Positions 44,996 to 52,490 of a DNA stretch of 64,000 nucleotides are shown here, in pieces. This DNA comes from Pontibacter sp. FD36 (GTDB taxonomy: Bacteria > Bacteroidota > Bacteroidia > Cytophagales > Hymenobacteraceae). The position numbers and the translations under genes are program-made. Location of the stretch: NCBI RefSeq assembly GCF_015686655.1, contig NZ_JADPMP010000002.1:1-64000 (forward strand), given 5' to 3'. The notes beneath the pieces are model-generated. The model ran no database searches. It saw nothing but the letters and a program-made list of their open reading frames with translations, and had not been told where the DNA came from. The number at the start of each line of letters is the position of its first letter. The first letter of the stretch is position 1.

Positions 44996-47311
44996 ATGAG
45001 AAGTATCGCCCTATCAGTTTTATTGCTTATACCTTGCCTGACTTTTGCTCAAAAGAAGGCAGCACCTGACCTGGTTAAGTACGTCAACCCGATGATCGGC
45101 ACTGCCAAAATGGGCCATACCTATCCGGGTGCCACTGTGCCTTTTGGCATGGTGCAGCTGAGTCCCGATACCGATACCATCCCTTACGAGGTGAACGGCA
45201 AGTACAACAAGGACGTGTACAAGTACTGCGCCGGCTACCAGTACGACGACAAAACGATTGTCGGCTTCAGCCATACCCACTTCAGTGGCACCGGCCACTC
45301 CGACCTGGGCGACTTCCTGATTGCGCCGACCACCGGCAGACTGCAACTGAATCCTGGTACGGCTGACAAACCCGAAAGTGGTTACCGCTCTGCTTTTTCA
45401 CATCAAAACGAAGTAGCCGAACCGGCCTATTACAAAGTAAAGCTCGATGACCACAACATCATGGCGGAGCTCACGGCCAGTAATCGCGTGGGTATGCACC
45501 AGTACACCTTCCCGAAGTCAGACGAGGCGCACATCATCCTGGATTTGATGTCAGGGATTTACAACTACGACGGCAAAACTACCTGGACTTTTGTGCGGGT
45601 GGAGAATGATACGTTGATTACCGGTTACCGCCAGACCAACGGTTGGGCCCGCACCCGCACAGTCTACTTTGCCATGTCCTTTAGCAAGCCTTTCCACCAA
45701 TATGGCAACCAGGATTACTCGGAGGCACAGGCATACAAAGGCTTCTGGCGCAAGTTCGACCAGACCAAAAACTTCCCGGAGTTTGCTGGTAAAAAGATCC
45801 GTGCTTACTTCGATTTCAAAACAGAAGAAGGAGAGAAGATCAAGATCAAATTTGCCTTGTCACCGGTTAGTACGGAGGGTGCACTGGCTAACATGAAGGC
45901 CGAAATTCCGCACTGGGACTTTGAGCAGGTAAAGCGCGAAGGACAAGCCGCCTGGAACAAAGAACTGGGCAAAGTAGTAGTCGACGCAGGCAAGGATGAT
46001 CTCGTGAATTTCTATACAGCCATGTACCATTCCTTCCTTGGACCGACTACTTATATGGATGTGGACGGCAGGTATAGAGGGCTGGATATGAACGTGCATC
46101 AGGCCGATGGTTTTACGAACTACACCAGCTTTTCGCTCTGGGATACCTACCGGGCGCTGCACCCGCTGTTCAACATCCTGCAGCCAACCCGCAACAACGA
46201 CATGATCAAATCCATGCTGGCGCACTACGACCAGAGCGTGCACAAGATGCTGCCGGTGTGGTCGCATTATGCGAACGAAAACTGGTGCATGATTGGCTAC
46301 CATTCTGTGCCAGTGATCGCCGACGCGGTGCTGAAAGGCAACAGTAATTTCGATGCAAACCGCGCCCTGGATGCCTGTGTGCAGACCGCCCGCACCCGCT
46401 ATTACGATGGACTGGAATACTACATGGACATGGGTTATGTGCCGGAGGACAAGAACGGTTCGTCTGTATCGAAAACGCTGGAGTACGCCTACGACGATTG
46501 GTGTATCGCGCAGATGGCAAAAAAGTTGAACCGGCAGGACATCTACGAGGAGTTCAGCAAGCGAGCCCAGAATTATAAGAACGTGTTCGATGCCAAGTCT
46601 GGCTTTATGCGCCCTAAGTTGAGCGACCGTACCTGGAAAAAAGAGTTTGACCCGCTGGACACGCACGGTCAGGGCTTTATCGAAGGCAATTCCTGGAATT
46701 ACAGTCTCTACGTTCCCCACGATCCGGCCCAAATGATCGCGATGATGGGAGGGAAGACCCGCTTCGCTCAACACCTGGACTCGCTCTTCACCATGGAGCT
46801 GCCGGACAAGTACTTTGAGAACACCGAAGACATTTCCCGGGAGGGCATCATCGGGAACTACGTGCACGGCAACGAGCCTTCGCACCACGTGCCTTTCCTC
46901 TACAACTGGACCGACCAGCCCTGGAAAACACAGGAGCGCACCCGCATGGTACTCAAAGCCATGTACAAACCTACAGTTGATGGTTTAGGCGGTAACGATG
47001 ACTTTGGGCAGATGAGTGCCTGGTACATTTTCAGCGCCCTGGGCTTTTACCCGGTAGCGCCTGGTTCTGACCAGTACGCTATTACCAGCCCGGCTGTGAA
47101 ATCAGCTACGATCAATCTGGAGAATGGCAAGAGCTTTTCGATTGACGTGAAAGGGCAGAGTGACAAGAATGTCTATGTGCAGAAAATGGAGCTGAACGGG
47201 AAGCCGCTTCAGCGCACTTACCTGACGCATGACGAGATTATGAAGGGCGGGAAGATTACTTTCTACTTGGGAAGCAGGCCGAATAAGAAGCTTTTTGCTA
47301 TGGCACCTTGA
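44996..47311 (+). CDS. GH92 alpha-mannosidase, catalytic-acid Glu type
   Basis: A 771-residue exported GH92 glycosidase, a calcium-dependent exo-alpha-mannosidase family. ATG 44996 starts a clean signal (MRSIALSVLLLIPCLTFAQ), while an upstream frame start would not. The N-terminal block VNPMIGTAKMGHTYPGATVP and GFSHTHFSGTG are typical. The predicted catalytic acid is the Glu in HGNEPSHHVPFLYNW (codon 46874-46876, residue 627), and the Asp-rich base/metal block is GGNDDFGQMSAWYIFSALGF. It is convergent with a MFS-GH92 operon, separated by a repeat-rich spacer. Confidence 0.94.
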   Translation: MRSIALSVLLLIPCLTFAQKKAAPDLVKYVNPMIGTAKMGHTYPGATVPFGMVQLSPDTDTIPYEVNGKYNKDVYKYCAGYQYDDKTIVGFSHTHFSGTGHSDLGDFLIAPTTGRLQLNPGTADKPESGYRSAFSHQNEVAEPAYYKVKLDDHNIMAELTASNRVGMHQYTFPKSDEAHIILDLMSGIYNYDGKTTWTFVRVENDTLITGYRQTNGWARTRTVYFAMSFSKPFHQYGNQDYSEAQAYKGFWRKFDQTKNFPEFAGKKIRAYFDFKTEEGEKIKIKFALSPVSTEGALANMKAEIPHWDFEQVKREGQAAWNKELGKVVVDAGKDDLVNFYTAMYHSFLGPTTYMDVDGRYRGLDMNVHQADGFTNYTSFSLWDTYRALHPLFNILQPTRNNDMIKSMLAHYDQSVHKMLPVWSHYANENWCMIGYHSVPVIADAVLKGNSNFDANRALDACVQTARTRYYDGLEYYMDMGYVPEDKNGSSVSKTLEYAYDDWCIAQMAKKLNRQDIYEEFSKRAQNYKNVFDAKSGFMRPKLSDRTWKKEFDPLDTHGQGFIEGNSWNYSLYVPHDPAQMIAMMGGKTRFAQHLDSLFTMELPDKYFENTEDISREGIIGNYVHGNEPSHHVPFLYNWTDQPWKTQERTRMVLKAMYKPTVDGLGGNDDFGQMSAWYIFSALGFYPVAPGSDQYAITSPAVKSATINLENGKSFSIDVKGQSDKNVYVQKMELNGKPLQRTYLTHDEIMKGGKITFYLGSRPNKKLFAMAP

Positions 47312-47382
47312 TCAGGTGTAGAAAATTACTGTTTCGTGAGTTTTAGTTTGTGATATAGCTATTGGAGGTATAACAACTAGTA

Positions 47383-47535
47383 CTGTTTCATTGCTTCGCC
47401 TGTGCGGCGGGCACTGTTTGCCCTGGCCGGGCGGGCCTTACTTTTTTCCTTGATGAAAAAAGTAATCAAAAAAATCAAGACTCCCCAAACTCGCTGAACG
47501 CTCGAACAGTGGGTAGTCATTTGGGCGCACCTGGC
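47383..47535 (+). repeat. Structured intergenic repeat, copy C
   Basis: Forward copy. The first hairpin is TTACTTTTTT/AAAAAAGTAA as in copy A. The second hairpin has GACTCCCC (47479-47486) and GGGTAGTC (47511-47518) with one mismatch. The loop AAACTCGCTGAACGCTCGAA is identical to copy B. Confidence 0.88.
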
Positions 47536-47832
47536 ACCAGTGTTTGCTGCGTAGGTTAAGTGCAAATTAGTTTTGCTATACCTGCCAGTGTTACGTGACA
47601 GTAGCCACAAAGCTTATACCTGTGGACTGGCAGCTACAGAAGAGTCCCCCTTGGAAGGGGGCAGGGGGATGTCAATCAATCACGACAACTCTCGCTATAA
47701 CACTTTTACCTGACAACAGCAATACCTAATTCCCCTCTGGGGGTAGGGGCCGTATTTAAAGGGAGGGGCAGAGGTGGGTTAATCGTACCTGAAAATCCTT
47801 GGGAAAAGGGACTCTTTATAAAGATTCAGCCA

Positions 47833-47866
47833 AAAAAAGACCGTAGGTAAGCCTACGGTCTTTTTT
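47833..47866. terminator. Bidirectional terminator
   Basis: A 15-bp stem with AAAAAAGACCGTAGG on the left arm and CCTACGGTCTTTTTT on the right, with a TAAG loop. It is 28 bases from the MFS gene stop and also downstream of the convergent GH92 gene. Confidence 0.95.
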
Positions 47867-47893
47867 CAATATACGTCAGTCCAGCAACTATAC

Positions 47894-49312
47894 CTAAACC
47901 TGCCTCACTCTATACCCCACAAAGCCATAATAAACGATATAGGCGTAGCAGATCATCGGGATGATAAAGGAGAGTTGCAGGTCACCACTCAGGTCGGCAA
48001 ATAGACCCTGCAGCGGCGGCACGATGGCACCGCCCACAATTGCCATGACCAACAGCGATGAGCCTTGACTGGTGTGGCGGCCGAGTCCCTTTATCGCCAG
48101 GTCAAAGATTGTTGGGAACATGATGGAGTTGAACAGGCCGATGGCGATGATGGCCCACATGGCTAGTGAACCCTCAGCCAGCACACCGATCAATAGCAGT
48201 CCGATTACAGCCATGGCAAACAGACCCACAGTGCGGTTAGGTATAAAACGTGCCAGGAGCAATACGACCACGTTCAGTGCGATCAGACCCAAAATGATCA
48301 GTGCCTGGTTAAGGTCATAAAGCACGTATACCGTTAGAAAAGTAATAAGTGCTATAAGTGCAATTACAGCAAATTTGCCCGTGCGCTTGAAGGTGCTCAG
48401 CGCCACTGCACCGAAAAAGCGACCGATCATGGCTCCACCCCAATAGAAAGCCAGGTAATGCTTCGCCTCTGACTCTGACAATCCTGTGATCTGCGGAAGT
48501 TTGATGTAGTTAATCAAGGCACTGCCAATACTCACCTCGCCACCTACATACATGAAAATACAGATGATACCCAGTACTAGGTGCGGATACTTTGTGGCCC
48601 CAGCACCCCGTTCAATTTTACCGCCTCCTTCCAAACGCGGCAGCTTCGCCACTTTAATTAGAACGGCCAGTAACAACAGCAAAGCAGCCAGCCCCAGGTA
48701 GGGGAGTTTGACAGAATCTGCAGTATCTATCTCAGCAGATGCCACCTGGTCGAAAATGAGGTAGCCACCGATGATGGGAGCGATCGTAGTACCAAAGGAG
48801 TTAAGCGCCTGCGACAGGTTCATGCGGCTGGAAGACGTTTCAGGCGAACCCAGAATAGCTACATAAGGGTTGGCTGTGATCTGCAGCACTGTAATGCCGG
48901 ATGCCAGCACAAACAAAGCCATCAGGAAGAAGCCGTAGCTATGAAACACGGCCGCCGGGTAAAACAAGGTACAGCCCAGTGCCGCCACGATCAAACCGAT
49001 GATGATGCCATTTTTATATCCGATTTTCTGAATAGGGTCTCCTTTGCTGACTGAAAGCAAGAAGTAGAGGAACGAAACAATGAAATAAGCACCAAAGAAG
49101 GCAGTTTGTATCAGCATAGCCTGCCAGAGCTGCAGCGTGAATACCTCCTGCAGCTTAGGTATCAAGATGTCGTTCATGCAGGTGATGAAGCCCCACATGA
49201 AAAACAGGAGGGTTACGACAATAAGCGGAGAGGTATAGTTCTTATAGTCCCGCGAAGACTCTTTTGGCTGAGAAGCTACTTCTTCAGTTGCAATAGGCGT
49301 GATGGATGGCAT
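47894..49312 (-). CDS. FucP/GluP-type sugar MFS transporter
   Basis: A 472-residue inner-membrane sugar:proton symporter of the FucP (fucose/hexose) family, with about 12 hydrophobic segments. Signatures include FFMWGFITCMNDILIPKLQ near residue 38, LQITANPYVAILG near 144, and SSRMNLSQALNSFGTTIAP near 160. It lies 27 bases downstream of the Gln-type GH92 gene and is surely co-transcribed. Import of mannose or a related hexose released by the glycosidases is the simplest reading. Confidence 0.93.
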   Translation of the reverse strand: MPSITPIATEEVASQPKESSRDYKNYTSPLIVVTLLFFMWGFITCMNDILIPKLQEVFTLQLWQAMLIQTAFFGAYFIVSFLYFLLSVSKGDPIQKIGYKNGIIIGLIVAALGCTLFYPAAVFHSYGFFLMALFVLASGITVLQITANPYVAILGSPETSSSRMNLSQALNSFGTTIAPIIGGYLIFDQVASAEIDTADSVKLPYLGLAALLLLLAVLIKVAKLPRLEGGGKIERGAGATKYPHLVLGIICIFMYVGGEVSIGSALINYIKLPQITGLSESEAKHYLAFYWGGAMIGRFFGAVALSTFKRTGKFAVIALIALITFLTVYVLYDLNQALIILGLIALNVVVLLLARFIPNRTVGLFAMAVIGLLLIGVLAEGSLAMWAIIAIGLFNSIMFPTIFDLAIKGLGRHTSQGSSLLVMAIVGGAIVPPLQGLFADLSGDLQLSFIIPMICYAYIVYYGFVGYRVRQV

Positions 49313-49339
49313 CAGGTATAGTTTAATGTTTATAAGGTT

Positions 49340-51658
49340 TTATTTCAGGTGCTGCGTTGCAGTTTTGTCGTTGGTGAAAGAATAGGGTGCTGCACTTTCC
49401 TGGGTGCCACGGCTCGTGTCAGGCTTAGCTCCCATCTCAAATTTAAGTTTGCCGCCCTTCAGGATGTCTTCGTGGGAGATCCAGTTCTGCTCGTGCTTTT
49501 TTCCGTTGAGGGTGGCCTTCTGCACATACAGATTTTCCCTGCTGTTAGACGGAGCTTCAATCACGAACGTTTTGCCATTTTCGAGTTTTATCGTTGTTTT
49601 TTTGAACAAGGGCGCACCGATCACATACTGGTTCACGGCTGGGGTAACCGGATAGAAGCCCATGGCTGAGAACACATACCAGGCAGAGGTCTGTCCGTTG
49701 TCTTCATCGCCGCAGTAGCCGTCGGGAGTGGGTTGGTACATGCGATTCATGGTCTCGCGTACCCAATACTGCGCCTTCCAGGGTGCTCCGGCATAGTTGT
49801 AGAGGTAGATCATGTGCTGGATGGGCTGGTTGCCATGAGCATACTGTCCCATGTTAACGATCTGCATTTCGCGTATTTCGTGAATCACACTGCCATAGTA
49901 GCTCTCGTCGTAGACCGGTGGTAGCGTGAACACCGAGTCAAGTTTGGCTACGAAGTGTTGCCGGCCACCCATGAGGTCAATCAGCCCCTGCACATCATGG
50001 AACACGGACCAGCTGTAGTGCCAGCTGTTTCCCTCGGTAAAAGCATCACCCCACTTGAAGGGGTTGAAGGGAGACTGAAACGTGCCGTCCTGATTCTTGC
50101 CGCGTATGAGTCCGGTGGCAGGATCGAACAGATTCCGGTAGTTCTGGCTTCGCTTCGCATAGAGGTTGATTTCTTCCTGTGGCCTGTTGAGCGCTTTGGC
50201 GAGTTGATAGATGGCAAAGTCATCGTAGGCATACTCCAGGGTACGGGCCGCATTCTCGTTTATCTTTACATCGTAAGGCACATAACCCAGTTTGTTGTAG
50301 TATGGTGCACCAGCGCGACCGATGGCCGTGATCGGTCCCTCGTTGTTGGCACCGTGCAGCAGCGCTTCGTACAGTTTATCGATGTCATAGCCACGCAGGC
50401 CTTTCAAATAAGCATCGGCCACCACAGAGGCGGAGTTATTACCGATCATGATGTTGGCATATCCCGGGCTGGACCATTCCGGCAGCCAGCCGCCTTCTTT
50501 GTAGTCGTTTACCAGACCAGCCTGCATCTCTTTGTTGATGCTCGGATAAGCCAGGTTCAGGAAAGGGTAAAGAGCCCGGAAGGTGTCCCAAAAGCCGGTG
50601 CCCGCAAAGCGATAACCCGGGTATACCTTACCGTCATAAGGACTGTAGTGCACCGGGTTGCCGCTAGCATCGAGCTCGTACATTTTGTGCGGGAAGAACA
50701 GCGTACGATAAAGGCAACTGTAGAAAGTGCGCATCTGCTCGTCCGTGCCACCCTCTACCGTGATGCGGCTCATGGCTTCGTTCCAAAGTGATTTGGCTTT
50801 CCGTTTGGTCGCTTCAAAGTTGTCGTTAGCGAGTTCACGCTTCAGGTTCAATTCAGCTTGCTCCAGACTGATAAAGGAAGAAGCTACCCGCAGGTTCACC
50901 TGCTCGCCTTTCACTGTTTTGAACCCTACAATAGCACCCGCATGATTGGCGTTCATCTCCAGTTTGTCTTTCACCAGTGTTGAGTCGTGCCAGGTATAAG
51001 CTATTGTAAAAGGCTTATCGGCATAGATGACAAAGTGGTTCTTGAAATCAACCGGATTGCTGCGGGCATTCTTAGTGGTATAGCCCACAATTTTGTTTTC
51101 ACCAGGTATAACCTTCACATAAGAGCCTTTGTCTAGCGCATCGATCACGATAAAGGAGCTGTCAGATTTGGGATAGGTGATGCGGAACTGGGCGGCACGC
51201 TCCGTAGGCGTAAACTCAGTGGTGACGTCGTGGTCGGCTAGGTATACGCTGTAATAGTAAGGCTTGGCTACCTCCGATTTGTGTGAGAACCAACTGGCCC
51301 GTGCATCCTGATCGAAGCGCAATTTGCCTGTCACCGGCATGATCACAAACTGACCGTAGTCGTTCATCCAGGGCGAAGGTTGGTGCGTCTGTTTGAATCC
51401 CCGAATCTTGTCCGCATCATAGGTATAGGCCCAGCCGTTTCCTATCTTGCCGGTTTGTGGCGTCCACAGGTTCATGCCCCAGGGCACAGCCACGGCAGGG
51501 TAGGTGTTGCCATTCGACAGGCTTACCTTGGAGTCGGTGCCCATCAGCGGATTGGCCAGCTCTTCGGGCTCAAACTTCTGCTTTGCTTGTTGCGCTAGTA
51601 GCGTAAAAGGTGAGCAGAGCAGAATAACCAGAACAATGGAGCGTATTCGTTTTTTCAT
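49340..51658 (-). CDS. GH92 glycosidase with Gln at the catalytic-acid position
   Basis: A 772-residue exported GH92 protein. ATG 51658 starts the signal (MKKRIRSIVLVILLCSPFTL). The family blocks ANPLMGTDSKVSLSNGNTYP, EGNSWHYSWSVFHDVQG and CGDEDNGQTSAWYVFSAMGF are intact. At the position of the catalytic-acid Glu, this protein has Gln: YAHGNQPIQHMIYLYN, codon 49826-49828, residue 611. In GH92, a Gln here is associated (from memory of published work) with hydrolysis of mannose-1-phosphate links, where the leaving group needs no acid. It is operonic with the sugar transporter. Confidence 0.9.
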   Translation of the reverse strand: MKKRIRSIVLVILLCSPFTLLAQQAKQKFEPEELANPLMGTDSKVSLSNGNTYPAVAVPWGMNLWTPQTGKIGNGWAYTYDADKIRGFKQTHQPSPWMNDYGQFVIMPVTGKLRFDQDARASWFSHKSEVAKPYYYSVYLADHDVTTEFTPTERAAQFRITYPKSDSSFIVIDALDKGSYVKVIPGENKIVGYTTKNARSNPVDFKNHFVIYADKPFTIAYTWHDSTLVKDKLEMNANHAGAIVGFKTVKGEQVNLRVASSFISLEQAELNLKRELANDNFEATKRKAKSLWNEAMSRITVEGGTDEQMRTFYSCLYRTLFFPHKMYELDASGNPVHYSPYDGKVYPGYRFAGTGFWDTFRALYPFLNLAYPSINKEMQAGLVNDYKEGGWLPEWSSPGYANIMIGNNSASVVADAYLKGLRGYDIDKLYEALLHGANNEGPITAIGRAGAPYYNKLGYVPYDVKINENAARTLEYAYDDFAIYQLAKALNRPQEEINLYAKRSQNYRNLFDPATGLIRGKNQDGTFQSPFNPFKWGDAFTEGNSWHYSWSVFHDVQGLIDLMGGRQHFVAKLDSVFTLPPVYDESYYGSVIHEIREMQIVNMGQYAHGNQPIQHMIYLYNYAGAPWKAQYWVRETMNRMYQPTPDGYCGDEDNGQTSAWYVFSAMGFYPVTPAVNQYVIGAPLFKKTTIKLENGKTFVIEAPSNSRENLYVQKATLNGKKHEQNWISHEDILKGGKLKFEMGAKPDTSRGTQESAAPYSFTNDKTATQHLK

Positions 51659-52047
51659 AAAGATGCGATGCTGGTTTAGTAGCCAGTTAGTTGACTGAAA
51701 CAATTTACAGGTTGTGCTTTCAGCTAGTAATTGATCAAGACTCCCAATATAGTAAAATATAGAATGTGTGTTGGTGCTACCATGGCTGGTTGTAACAGTA
51801 TAATGCACAGGCTTTTTTGTTGATGTGTTATCAGGAAGAAATGAAGGTATAGAAAGTGTTGGACGGCCTAGGGCGAAATCTGGTCTTTCCCAGATTATAA
51901 TAGCTGAAAATTTTCCTATATTAGAGTTAGTGTAAAGTGAAGCTATTAAGCCCTAAGAGCGTATACTTACTGCAGTAGGTGGGCTTATGCATGTATTTTC
52001 TAATGCAGACCAATCATATTTTGGGAGAATACAAAGAATAATTGAAG
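51659..52047. other. Gene-free stretch between GH92 and arr
   Basis: These 389 bases contain the promoter region of the glycosidase operon (minus) and of arr (plus). A small stem, AATCTGG with CCAGATT at 51877-51896, is the only structure noted. The frame extending the GH92 gene upstream to 51808 lacks a signal and was rejected as coding. Confidence 0.45.
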
Positions 52048-52479
52048 ATGAAATCTATGAGTAGTGAGGAAAAGGAAAATCAGGGTTCAGTACTATTCTA
52101 TCATGGTACGAAAGCTAACCTGAAGTCAGGAGATTTGATCGAATCCGGTTTCAATTCGAACTACGGGAAGAGGAAGAAAGCAGCTTATGTTTACCTGACT
52201 GCCACCATGGATGCCGCTATTTGGGGAGCTGAACTTTCCTATGGAGATGGCCCCGGTAGAATTTATACCGTGGAACCGACCGGTACGATAGAAGACGACC
52301 CCAACTTAACGGACAAGAAATATCCTGGAAATCCGACCAAATCATACCGCTCCCGTAGTCCGCTTCGGGTAACTGGAGAAGTGACGGAATGGCAGGGGCA
52401 TCCCGCTGAGCAACTAAAGGCAATGAAAGACCTCCTGGAGCAACTAAAGCAACAAGGTATAGAAGCCATAGAAGATTGA
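52048..52479 (+). CDS. arr: Rifampin ADP-ribosyltransferase
   Basis: A 143-residue Arr-family enzyme that transfers ADP-ribose from NAD to rifamycins. The N-terminal block VLFYHGTKANLKSGDLIESG is followed by GFNSNYGKRKKAAYVYLTAT, GAELSYGDGPGRIYTVEPTG and IEDDPNLTDKKYPGNPTKSY, all diagnostic of Arr. ATG 52048 or 52057 may start; an upstream TTG is less likely. It stands alone, with no mobile element beside it, so intrinsic low-level rifamycin resistance is possible but not demonstrated. Confidence 0.93.
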   Translation: MKSMSSEEKENQGSVLFYHGTKANLKSGDLIESGFNSNYGKRKKAAYVYLTATMDAAIWGAELSYGDGPGRIYTVEPTGTIEDDPNLTDKKYPGNPTKSYRSRSPLRVTGEVTEWQGHPAEQLKAMKDLLEQLKQQGIEAIED

Positions 52480-52490
52480 TTTGCTGCAGC

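Larger units (their letters stand above)
47312..47893. other. Repeat-rich 0.6-kb intergenic region
   Basis: No gene. After the GH92 stop come repeat copy C (47383-47535), a section shared with 10310-10400 (GCTATACCTGCCAGTGTTAC), and a block also near 10511 (GAAGGGGGCAGGGGGATGTC). A second C/G block (CCCCTCTGGGGGTAGGGGCC) follows, then the bidirectional terminator at 47833-47866. The resemblance to the 9932-10846 spacer in both content and order suggests a composite repeat copied as a unit. Confidence 0.75.

Noticed and set aside
45860-46888. 342-codon open frame opposite the GH92 gene
   Set aside because: Shadow of a GC-rich coding strand; no recognisable protein features.
51659-51808. N-terminal extension of the Gln-type GH92 protein
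   Set aside because: The internal ATG at 51658 begins a textbook signal peptide; the extension has no such feature.
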